Assembly: GCA_024699205.1 (NCBI GenBank)
Contig: JAILQA010000238.1
Location: 1-5,415 of the forward strand
From: Treponema sp.
GTDB taxonomy: Bacteria; Spirochaetota; Spirochaetia; Treponematales; Treponemataceae
Reading direction: 5' to 3'
Length of the DNA: 5,415 nt
Of the stretch, positions 1-5,415 are shown in pieces. Positions within the stretch are counted from its first letter, which is position 1. Each line of letters starts with the position of its first letter. Both the position numbers and the translations under genes were made by a program. The notes under the pieces were generated by a model that did no database searches, had not been told where the DNA came from, and saw nothing but the letters and a program-made list of their open reading frames with translations.

Positions 1-141
1 GGCGACAATGTTATTGAAATAAAAGAGGGGGTAGAGCTTTTAAAAACTAATATTATTAAAAACTTCAGAAACATTAAAAAAGTTGAAATCTTTGTAAACG
101 GTGTATACGCTTATGAAGATTCTAGCGCAGAAAATAAATAA
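1..141 (+). CDS. 3' end of a CDS, possible GerMN-domain protein (partial)
   Basis: Frame 1 is open from the first base to a TAA at 139-141, giving the last 46 residues of a protein whose start lies outside the window. The visible end is hydrophilic and lysine-rich. The stretch from about residue 12 to 40 (LLKTNIIKNFRNIKKVEIF followed by VNGVYAYE) has the pattern that closes GerMN domains: a helix carrying a T..l..f motif, then a beta strand ending in V-x-G. GerMN domains occur in cell-envelope and sporulation-type lipoproteins and often sit near amidase genes. This assignment rests on a short remembered pattern, so the domain call is tentative while the coding call is firmer. No hairpin terminator follows the stop, so transcription may run on into the flaA promoter region. 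Confidence 0.6.
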   Translation, partial: GDNVIEIKEGVELLKTNIIKNFRNIKKVEIFVNGVYAYEDSSAENK

Positions 142-179
142 TTTTTTATTTTCTTAGACTGTCAGGCCTTAAAAAAGCG

Positions 180-208
180 TTGACAAATTAAATTACTTAT
201 AAGATAAT
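180..208 (+). promoter_or_regulatory. Sigma-70-type promoter of flaA
   Basis: A perfect -35 TTGACA (180-185) is followed after 17 bases by GATAAT (203-208), one mismatch from the -10 consensus. The predicted transcription start is near 213-217, leaving an untranslated leader of about 40 bases. No sigma-28 flagellar promoter (TAAA, 15-base gap, CCGATAA) with correct spacing is visible, so flaA appears to be driven by the housekeeping sigma factor. Confidence 0.8.
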
Positions 209-209
209 A

Positions 210-240
210 ATACTAATACAAGGCTACATCGAATTAGTAT
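210..240 (+). repeat. 8-bp perfect inverted repeat over the flaA transcription start
   Basis: ATACTAAT (210-217) and ATTAGTAT (233-240) are exact reverse complements separated by 15 bases. The left arm overlaps the predicted transcription start and the right arm ends two bases before the ribosome binding site. It could be an operator for a dimeric regulator. If transcription starts at the left edge, it could instead be a 5' stem-loop next to the ribosome site. Seen directly; the role is inferred. Confidence 0.55.
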
Positions 241-242
241 AA

Positions 243-248
243 AAGGAG
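243..248 (+). promoter_or_regulatory. Strong ribosome binding site of flaA
   Basis: AAGGAG lies 7 bases before the ATG at 256, an optimal arrangement that fixes the start codon. It is the only convincing Shine-Dalgarno site before any complete gene in this window, which fits the high expression expected of a filament sheath protein. Confidence 0.85.
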
Positions 249-255
249 CTTCAAA

Positions 256-1377
256 ATGAGGAAGACTTTGGTTTTATTTGCAGCTGCTCTGCTGCTTGGT
301 GGCGTTGCTTTTGCTGAAGAAGCTACGCTTATCGATTTTACTTTGTTGGATGCTGATTGTGTAAGCAATGACAATGGAGACCCAACACAGAACAAGAGAA
401 CGGTTATGGACTATTCTGTTAGTGCAGGTGCTACATATACTGAACAGCAGAAAGATCTTATGAGAACTTCACTTGTACTTAATGAATGGGAAGTTGTTTT
501 GAATTCTTCAGCTAAGTCTGTAATGGCTTTGGCAGATTCACAAGTTGTTCCTGCACCTGTAAAAAGCTCAGCTGACGTTCCTTTTGCCGGCAGCAATGTA
601 ATGGGTGTAAGAATTGTATTCCCTTCATGGAATTCTAATGCAAGTGCAAAAATTGTACCTCCATTCACAATTCCAGCTTATGAACCTCTTTCAGATGCTG
701 ATGAAAATGGAAATCGTGTTGAATCATCAGAAGATGACAAATCTTCTTACAATACAACAAACAATCCTTCATTCGAAGGTTACCTCTTTGAAGGTGGATA
801 TGGTGTTGTTAAGAACGTTGGAACTATCAAATCTATCCAGGTTACAACAATGGGTATGAACTTCCCACATGGACTTTGGGTACATCTTATTGACAACGAC
901 GGAATCGAAAGAAGATATTTCATGGGATATCTTGGATTTGACGGTTGGAGAGAACTCCGCTGGAATAACCCACAGTATATTTCTGAAGTAAGAACTCGTG
1001 AAATCCGTGTATATCCAATCTATCCAAGAGGAATTCCTCACGTAATTTTTGCTGGATTTGAAATCACAAGAGATGCAGCTCACATTGGTGGCGACTTCAT
1101 CGGATATTTCAAAGATGTAAAGATTATTTATGACAAGGCTATCCTTATCAGTGACCGCGATATCGCAGATGAAGATCTTTGGGGTATTATTGGTAAGAAA
1201 GAAGCTGAAAGACAGGCTGCAGAAATGGAAAGATTTGGAAACAAACAGGTTAACCGCTATCTCGAAGCTGCTAAGAAAGCAACTGAAGATGATTTCACAA
1301 CCAGCTTGAATCCAGATGGTTCTTCTAATGCTCAGAGCACAAGCGGAAATTCTGCTAGTGCAGTAGATGCAAAATAA
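256..1377 (+). CDS. flaA: Flagellar filament outer layer (sheath) protein FlaA
   Basis: Encodes a 373-residue spirochaete FlaA, the protein that sheathes the FlaB core of the periplasmic flagellar filaments and influences their stiffness and helical shape. The first 20 residues are a classic signal peptide: RK at 2-3, a hydrophobic core (LVLFAAALLL), then an AFA cleavage site before E21. FlaA is exported to the periplasm by Sec rather than by the flagellar export apparatus, as expected. The mature protein shows the family's beta-rich body, including GVRIVFPSW near 117-125 and GLWVHLIDNDG near 206-216. A conserved aromatic block around 221-270 (YFMGYLGFDGW, later YPIYPRGIP) follows, then a lysine/glutamate-rich helix at 313-345. 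The last 25 or so residues are a Ser/Asn/Ala-rich low-complexity tail. Length is slightly above the roughly 350 residues usual for treponemes. The start is fixed by AAGGAG 7 bases upstream. It has its own promoter and terminator, so it is probably monocistronic. Confidence 0.93.
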   Translation: MRKTLVLFAAALLLGGVAFAEEATLIDFTLLDADCVSNDNGDPTQNKRTVMDYSVSAGATYTEQQKDLMRTSLVLNEWEVVLNSSAKSVMALADSQVVPAPVKSSADVPFAGSNVMGVRIVFPSWNSNASAKIVPPFTIPAYEPLSDADENGNRVESSEDDKSSYNTTNNPSFEGYLFEGGYGVVKNVGTIKSIQVTTMGMNFPHGLWVHLIDNDGIERRYFMGYLGFDGWRELRWNNPQYISEVRTREIRVYPIYPRGIPHVIFAGFEITRDAAHIGGDFIGYFKDVKIIYDKAILISDRDIADEDLWGIIGKKEAERQAAEMERFGNKQVNRYLEAAKKATEDDFTTSLNPDGSSNAQSTSGNSASAVDAK

Positions 1378-1399
1378 TTTTTGAAACTTTTATATAAAT

Positions 1400-1438
1400 A
1401 AAAAGCACTTTAGGTACTTTACTTAAAGTGCTTTTTTT
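1400..1438 (+). terminator. Rho-independent terminator of flaA
   Basis: Bases 1400-1414 pair with 1422-1436 (13 Watson-Crick pairs, then G-U and G-C next to a 7-base loop), with a T run at 1432-1438. It begins 22 bases after the flaA stop. The A-rich left arm would also give a U tract on the other strand, but no gene converges from that side. Confidence 0.92.
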
Positions 1439-1443
1439 ATTCC

Positions 1444-1471
1444 TTGCTTTATTTAAAATCTCACTTATAAT
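1444..1471 (+). promoter_or_regulatory. Promoter of the RelA/SpoT-TPR gene, probably giving a leaderless mRNA
   Basis: TTGCTT (1444-1449) and a perfect TATAAT (1466-1471) are separated by 16 bases, starting only 5 bases after the T run of the flaA terminator. The -10 ends 8 bases before the ATG at 1480, so the predicted start (about 1477-1480) falls on or next to the start codon. No Shine-Dalgarno sequence fits in between. Confidence 0.7.
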
Positions 1472-1479
1472 CAATTTAT

Positions 1480-2727
1480 ATGACTAACAATAATATTCCT
1501 TCTAAAGCAAAAATCCGTGAAACTTATGAATCTTACAATGATTATTTTACAAAAATAATGGAAAATATTGTTTCTATTCTTCATCAGAAAATAATATTAC
1601 AATCACAGCCTACATACAAAAATAGAGTAAAATCTTTTTCCAGTTATTATAAAAAGGTTCTGCGTCTTAAACCTGAAGATGCGGCAGAAGCTGATGGAAT
1701 TGTCTGCCTTACTGATATGATTGGTATTAGAATGATTTGCGCCTTTCTTGAAGATATAAACATTGCCCTTGAACAGATAAAAACTATTTTTGATGTAAAA
1801 GAGGTTGAGGTAAAAGGGGCAGAAAAAAAATTCAGCGAATTCGGTTATGAATCCATACATGTTCTTATAAAAATCCCGGATGATTGCAAGCCTCCATTAG
1901 AAGGTCCTTATGCAAACTTAAAACCTCTTCCTGAGTCTGCTGTATGTGAAATTCAGATAAGAACAATTTTACAGGATGCCTGGGCAGAAGTTGAACACGA
2001 ACTGATTTATAAGTCTGAGTTTAATCCTTTTGATATTCCTTTGAGACGAAAGCTTGCTTCTTTGAATGCATCTCTAACTCTGGCAGATATAACCTTCCAG
2101 GAAATCAGAGATTATCAGACAAAGTTACAACGGGAAATTGAAGACAGACGTAAATCCTTCTACTCAATGGCAGATAATCTTTTGGATGAACATACTGAAT
2201 CCAAGGCAGCTGAAAATATTTCCCGCGTTACTCCTTTTGTACAGGGAACAATTGATGATTTACTGCTGCAGGCTATTCATGAACACAATCTCGGACATCT
2301 GGAAGAAGCTGTTGAAACCTACACAAAGATTTTGAATGCTGTAAATGATGATAAAAATATTATTGCAGTTATCAGAAAGCATAGGGGAATGGCTTATTTT
2401 TCTATGAATAAGTTTGAAGATGCCCTCAATGATTTTGAAGTAAGCCTGCAATATGATCCTAAAGCTTACAGAACATATTATTACAAGGGAATTGTATATT
2501 CCATTCAAAAAAAATATGACCTGGCAGTACAAAATTATAATCGCTCGCTGGAAATAAATCCTTATCAGGCACATACACATTTTAGACGGGCAATGGCATA
2601 TTTTGAAATGCAGGAATATGAAAAATCCATGAACGATTTGAACAGTGCAATTAACCTTGGAATCAAGCCGGAAGACTGCAAAGTTCTTCAGGAAAAACTG
2701 GTCAAAAAGTTCGGAATGGCGATGTAA
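1480..2727 (+). CDS. RelA/SpoT-type (p)ppGpp synthetase domain protein with C-terminal TPR repeats
   Basis: A 415-residue protein joining a RelA/SpoT nucleotidyltransferase domain (about 15-180) to TPR repeats. Such domains transfer pyrophosphate from ATP to GTP or GDP, making (p)ppGpp; some small relatives are toxins. Visible motifs are R49, K51, S55 and K59, spaced like the ATP-binding residues of Rel synthetases; D79 in DMIGIR, the likely metal ligand; Y123 in GYESIH, the G-loop; and E157 in EIQIRT, followed by WAEVEHELIYK as in small alarmone synthetases. The catalytic set looks intact. No HD hydrolase, TGS or ACT domain is present. A charged, coiled-coil-like segment (about 203-225) leads to roughly four TPRs (about 257-290, 295-328, 329-362, 363-396), with signatures such as AYFSMNKFEDALNDF and the ends YDP and INP. 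The TPRs probably bind a protein partner. There is no Shine-Dalgarno site; the start is supported by the adjacent promoter and by the lack of a better later start. Activity, partner and any toxin role are unknown. Confidence 0.85.
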   Translation: MTNNNIPSKAKIRETYESYNDYFTKIMENIVSILHQKIILQSQPTYKNRVKSFSSYYKKVLRLKPEDAAEADGIVCLTDMIGIRMICAFLEDINIALEQIKTIFDVKEVEVKGAEKKFSEFGYESIHVLIKIPDDCKPPLEGPYANLKPLPESAVCEIQIRTILQDAWAEVEHELIYKSEFNPFDIPLRRKLASLNASLTLADITFQEIRDYQTKLQREIEDRRKSFYSMADNLLDEHTESKAAENISRVTPFVQGTIDDLLLQAIHEHNLGHLEEAVETYTKILNAVNDDKNIIAVIRKHRGMAYFSMNKFEDALNDFEVSLQYDPKAYRTYYYKGIVYSIQKKYDLAVQNYNRSLEINPYQAHTHFRRAMAYFEMQEYEKSMNDLNSAINLGIKPEDCKVLQEKLVKKFGMAM

Positions 2728-2729
2728 TA

Positions 2730-2765
2730 TTTTTTTTATTTTTTTATAAATTTAGCATTTTATCT
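2730..2765 (+). other. T-rich spacer, possible UP element of the tRNA promoter
   Basis: The 39 bases between the synthetase stop and the tRNA promoter contain T8 (2730-2737), T7 (2739-2745) and an AT-only stretch. No GC hairpin precedes the T runs, so this is not a standard intrinsic terminator. AT tracts just upstream of a -35 commonly act as UP elements that bind the RNA polymerase alpha subunit, which would suit a stable-RNA promoter. The role is inferred. Confidence 0.35.
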
Positions 2766-2766
2766 A

Positions 2767-2795
2767 TTGACGAAAATATTAATAACTGTTATATT
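2767..2795 (+). promoter_or_regulatory. Strong extended -10 promoter of tRNA-Glu
   Basis: TTGACG (2767-2772) is followed after 17 bases by TATATT (2790-2795), and the extended -10 dinucleotide TG lies at 2787-2788. The predicted transcript starts near A2801 or G2802, about 20 bases before the mature tRNA. Confidence 0.8.
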
Positions 2796-2802
2796 TTCAT
2801 AG

Positions 2803-2817
2803 TCAGTTACGAACTGA
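2803..2817 (+). other. Hairpin filling the 5' leader of pre-tRNA-Glu
   Basis: TCAGTT (2803-2808) and AACTGA (2812-2817) are exact reverse complements around a 3-base ACG loop, with a possible extra G-U pair (2802/2818). It begins at the predicted transcript 5' end and stops five bases before the tRNA. It may protect the 5' end or influence RNase P cleavage, but it could be chance. Confidence 0.45.
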
Positions 2818-2822
2818 TGTAT

Positions 2823-2894
2823 GTCTCCTTCGTCTAGTGGTTAGGACATCGGGTTTTCATCCCGACAACAGGCGTTCAATTCGCCTAGGAGATG
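2823..2894 (+). tRNA. tRNA-Glu (anticodon UUC)
   Basis: A complete 72-base cloverleaf can be folded by eye. The acceptor stem GTCTCCT (2823-2829) pairs with AGGAGAT (2887-2893), the first pair being a G-U wobble. The D arm is 2832-2847. The anticodon stem TCGGG/CCCGA encloses the loop TTTTCAT, with TTC at 2856-2858. The T arm AGGCG/CGCCT carries the loop TTCAATT. The discriminator is G2894. The overall sequence is close to bacterial tRNA-Glu. The 3' CCA is not encoded (the next bases are TTA), so it must be added by tRNA nucleotidyltransferase. The gene has its own promoter and terminator. Besides translation, tRNA-Glu supplies glutamyl-tRNA for tetrapyrrole synthesis and for transamidation in organisms with those routes; whether either applies here cannot be seen. 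Confidence 0.96.
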
Positions 2895-2896
2895 TT

Positions 2897-2925
2897 AGCC
2901 TGCTTCTAAAGCAGGCTTTTTTTTT
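2897..2925 (+). terminator. Rho-independent terminator after tRNA-Glu
   Basis: A perfect 9-bp stem, AGCCTGCTT (2897-2905) with AAGCAGGCT (2909-2917), has a 3-base CTA loop and a run of nine T residues (2917-2925). It begins only two bases after the tRNA discriminator, so 3' trimming must remove a stable hairpin directly abutting the tRNA. Confidence 0.94.
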
Positions 2926-2946
2926 CTCTTTTTATTTGGTTTGAAT

Positions 2947-5400
2947 ATGGATATTGCAAAATATTTATCAGAAGATGTAATCCCGTTTATAAAAGATGCA
3001 ATAATTGAAGCTGACGGAAACGAAGTTTTTTTTACCGGTCAAATTAATTCTGATGGTCTTGTAATATCTGTAAAAGTCGGCTCTCGTGGTGCAGAGCATA
3101 CAGTTCCAATTAATTTTTCTGATGTACGGAATTGTTCTGTTTTAATTCATAATCATCCAAGTGGAAATCTTACTCCTTCTCAAAACGATTTGGAAATTGC
3201 TTCTCATGCATCCGAAAATGCCCAGGGCTTTTATATCATAGACAATCATGTAGAAAATATTTACGTCGTTATTGAACCAGTCAAACCAAAACAAATAAAA
3301 ACAATTGATAAGGAAAAAGCCGCCTTTTATATTTCCGAGGGTGGGGCTCTTTCAAAATTGTCAGACAGCTTTGAAGAAAGAATCGTTCAAATTGAGTTAT
3401 TAAAAAATATCTGCGAAACCTTTAATCAAAGCAAAATTGCTGCTTTTGAAGCTGGAACAGGAGTAGGAAAATCTTATGCTTATTTGATTCCTTCTGTTTT
3501 ATGGGCTCTTTCAAATAATGAAAAGGTTGTAATTTCTACAGGGACAATCAATTTACAGCAGCAACTTTGTGAAAAAGATATTCCGGCAGTAGAAAAAATC
3601 CTGAAGAAAAAAATTAAGTTTATTTTGATGAAGGGACGGCAAAATTATGTTTGCAAGCGTCGTTTGTATGAAGCAATCCAGGTGCCGGCTCTTTTTGAAG
3701 AAGATAATGAAGAAATAAAGAAAATTGGTGAGTGGGCGGAAGCTTCTGCCACCGGAAGTAAGACAGAGCTTCCCTTTATGCCGACAGAAAATGTATGGAG
3801 CAGCATAAATTCCGAAAGTGATGCCTGTATGGGAATGCGCTGTCCTTTTCATAATGAATGTTTTGTTATGAAAGTCCGCAAGGAAGCTGCGGGTGTTAAT
3901 ATAATTGTTGTAAATCATCATCTTTTATTTGCTGATATAGAATCCCGCCTTTCTGGTGCCGGTTATGATGATGCCGCTGTTCTGCCTCCTTACCGCAGAA
4001 TTATTTTTGATGAAGCACATGGAATAGAAAATGCGGCAACTAGTTTTTTTAGTGAAGCTGTAAACCGCTTTAAGTTAAACAAACTTATAAACAAAATGTA
4101 CCGAAAGAAGAAAAACTCTGAATCCGGCCATTTATGCAGTATAGCAATCCTTTCATCAAATGAAGAAAAAGCTTCACAGGCCTATGAAATCACAAATCAG
4201 ATAAAAAATGCTTTGTTAAATTTTGAAATTGCCGCAAAGGATTTACTTTTACATGAATATACAAAGCGTCTTTACGAAGTAACTGCAAGAGATTTTGGAC
4301 AGCTTCTGGTTGCTGTAAGTGAATTGTCGCGGGCTTTGGGCTCTTTTGCTGATTTAATTCGCCTTCTTATGGATGGGGTAAGTGATGAAGATAAAGATGC
4401 ACCTCCATACTGGGAATCAAAAGTAATTTTAAGACGCCTTGATGACAATGTTGTTCTTTTGAAAAACTTTTTGAGCTGGGATGAACGCCGGGATTTTGTT
4501 TATTGGATTCAGAAAAAAAGACTTCCATCTGGAATGGCAAAAGATAATTCTGATGGTGAATATATTCAGCTTTGCGAAACTCCACTTGATATTTCCAATT
4601 TAATGAACAGTGGCGTATTTGAACAGATGCAGTCTGTCGTATGTACTTCTGCAACCTTAAAAACCGGACGTGACTTTTATTACTGGATGAAGAGAACGGG
4701 ATTGTCTTATGTAGATTCTGAACGCGTGCTTACCAGCGATTATCCGTCACCTTTTCCTTATAACAAAAATATGCTTTTTGCAATTCCATCTGATGCTCCA
4801 CTGCCTGATAATATTGGATTCCAGCAGTATGTTGAAAATGCTCTTCCAAGGCTTATAAATGCAGCACAGGGAAGAACTCTGGTTTTATTTACTTCTTATG
4901 AATCACTTAAAAGCGCCTGGAATGCTGTAAAAATAAGCATGAAAGGTTTTTCCGGAAGAATTATGCGTCAAGGAGAAGATGATAATTCAAAGCTGCTGGA
5001 TGCCTTCAGAAAAGAAGAGGAGAGTGTTCTTTTCGCAACTGACAGTTTCTGGCAGGGGGTTGATGTTCCTGGACAATCCTTATCTCAGGTAATCATAGTA
5101 AAATTACCTTTTACTGTACCAAATGATCCAGTTTTTGATGCCAGGGCAGAAGCAATTGAAAAACGAGGCGGCAATTCTTTTATGGAATTGAGTGTTCGAG
5201 AAGCTGTAATTAAATACAGACAGGGAATAGGGCGTTTAATTCGTCGTGCAGATGATAAGGGCGTTGTTGTTGTACTTGACAGACGTATTTATGAGAAAAG
5301 ATACGGTTCTATTTTTCTTGCAAGCATGCCGGAATGTAAAAAAATCTACGAATCTCTTTCAGAAATTACAAAACGAATAGAAAGCTTTATTTTTAATTAA
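2947..5400 (+). CDS. DinG/XPD-like iron-sulphur DNA helicase with N-terminal RadC-like JAB/JAMM domain
   Basis: An 817-residue superfamily 2 helicase of the DinG type, a family that unwinds DNA 5' to 3' and acts on repair intermediates, R-loops and G-quadruplexes. Residues 1 to about 112 form a RadC/JAB-like domain with the full JAMM signature H68-x-H70-P-S-G, S78 and D81, plus a candidate catalytic E26. The helicase part shows Q148 (Q-motif), Walker A GTGVGKS (170-176), STGTINLQQQL, four cysteines C236, C294, C299 and C305, VNHHLLFAD (322-330), DEAH (355-358), TSATL (567-571), LVLFTSY, DSFWQGVD (699-706) and QGIGRLIRR (759-767). The last three cysteines have the spacing of the E. coli DinG 4Fe-4S ligands. 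The protein is about 100 residues longer than E. coli DinG (716) because of the JAB domain. In Firmicutes an exonuclease domain occupies this N-terminal place. The ATG at 2947 is chosen; an in-frame TTG at 2941 would add two residues. Neither has a Shine-Dalgarno site or a clear promoter. What the JAB domain cleaves, if anything, is unknown. Confidence 0.92.
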   Translation: MDIAKYLSEDVIPFIKDAIIEADGNEVFFTGQINSDGLVISVKVGSRGAEHTVPINFSDVRNCSVLIHNHPSGNLTPSQNDLEIASHASENAQGFYIIDNHVENIYVVIEPVKPKQIKTIDKEKAAFYISEGGALSKLSDSFEERIVQIELLKNICETFNQSKIAAFEAGTGVGKSYAYLIPSVLWALSNNEKVVISTGTINLQQQLCEKDIPAVEKILKKKIKFILMKGRQNYVCKRRLYEAIQVPALFEEDNEEIKKIGEWAEASATGSKTELPFMPTENVWSSINSESDACMGMRCPFHNECFVMKVRKEAAGVNIIVVNHHLLFADIESRLSGAGYDDAAVLPPYRRIIFDEAHGIENAATSFFSEAVNRFKLNKLINKMYRKKKNSESGHLCSIAILSSNEEKASQAYEITNQIKNALLNFEIAAKDLLLHEYTKRLYEVTARDFGQLLVAVSELSRALGSFADLIRLLMDGVSDEDKDAPPYWESKVILRRLDDNVVLLKNFLSWDERRDFVYWIQKKRLPSGMAKDNSDGEYIQLCETPLDISNLMNSGVFEQMQSVVCTSATLKTGRDFYYWMKRTGLSYVDSERVLTSDYPSPFPYNKNMLFAIPSDAPLPDNIGFQQYVENALPRLINAAQGRTLVLFTSYESLKSAWNAVKISMKGFSGRIMRQGEDDNSKLLDAFRKEEESVLFATDSFWQGVDVPGQSLSQVIIVKLPFTVPNDPVFDARAEAIEKRGGNSFMELSVREAVIKYRQGIGRLIRRADDKGVVVVLDRRIYEKRYGSIFLASMPECKKIYESLSEITKRIESFIFN

Positions 5401-5415
5401 CAGCTTTATCAAAAG

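Noticed and set aside
162..176. AGGCCT palindrome with a following A run as a terminator of the upstream gene
   Set aside because: The palindrome is six bases with no loop and is followed by A, not T, on the + strand.
189..207. Possible sigma-28 flagellar promoter (TAAA ... GATAA) upstream of flaA
   Set aside because: The distance between the two elements is far too short for sigma-28, while a sigma-70-type pair with an exact 17-base spacer fits the same region.
614..1083. Open frames on both strands inside flaA (614-859 +, 769-1083 -, 411-668 -)
   Set aside because: They lie wholly within a well-supported flaA, have no ribosome sites and give low-plausibility proteins; they are shadows of the real frame.
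1603..2580. Minus-strand open frames (1603-1860, 2260-2580) and a +2 frame (2138-2335) inside the synthetase-TPR gene
   Set aside because: They overlap conserved synthetase and TPR sequence and are rich in Phe/Ile/Tyr, as expected from reading AT-rich DNA antisense.
2728..2750. T runs after the synthetase gene as an intrinsic terminator
   Set aside because: No GC-containing stem precedes the T runs, so transcription termination here is not supported by the sequence.
3553..4654. Minus-strand open frames inside the helicase gene (3553-3921, 4367-4654)
   Set aside because: The + strand frame carries all helicase motifs through these regions, and the antisense proteins have odd composition and no start signals.
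1480..5400. Synthetase-TPR, tRNA-Glu and JAB-helicase as a single defence or toxin-antitoxin island
   Set aside because: Each unit has its own signals or is separated by a terminator, composition is uniform, and no mobile or immunity genes are present. Proximity of a tRNA to a possible tRNA-modifying synthetase is suggestive only by coincidence.
5386..5411. Repeated AGCTTTAT near the end of the window
   Set aside because: Two short AT-rich copies, one inside the helicase gene and one just after its stop; this is expected by chance and forms no terminator.

Overview
This window reads as chromosomal DNA of a spirochaete, most likely a Treponema (my inference: a gut or rumen type rather than T. 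pallidum, because the DNA is clearly AT-rich). The strongest marker is a complete flaA gene for the flagellar filament sheath protein, a spirochaete hallmark. All genes lie on the + strand, and there is no sign of phage, insertion sequence, CRISPR array or recent transfer.

Layout. Bases 1-141 hold the last 46 codons of a gene that starts outside the window; its end resembles a GerMN domain. A compact intergenic region (142-255) carries a near-consensus sigma-70-type promoter, an 8-bp inverted repeat across the predicted transcription start, and a strong Shine-Dalgarno site for flaA (256-1377). A textbook intrinsic terminator closes flaA (1400-1438). A few bases on, a new promoter places its TATAAT only 8 bases before the ATG of the next gene (1480-2727), so that mRNA is probably leaderless. 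This gene encodes a (p)ppGpp-synthetase-type RelA/SpoT domain without a hydrolase domain, fused to about four TPR repeats. Next come a T-rich spacer, a strong promoter, a small leader hairpin, tRNA-Glu(UUC) (2823-2894) and its terminator (2897-2925). About 20 bases after that terminator begins a long gene (2947-5400) for a DinG/XPD-like iron-sulphur DNA helicase with an N-terminal RadC-like JAB/JAMM metalloprotease-fold domain.

The genes look like separate transcription units rather than one pathway: motility (flaA), alarmone signalling (synthetase-TPR), translation (tRNA-Glu) and DNA repair (JAB-helicase). The most notable points are two multidomain architectures (synthetase plus TPR; JAB plus DinG) and the lack of Shine-Dalgarno sites in front of both of those genes, in contrast to flaA. 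The window does not show a multi-gene novel system. Its less ordinary content is in these two fusions and in the promoter-proximal structures.
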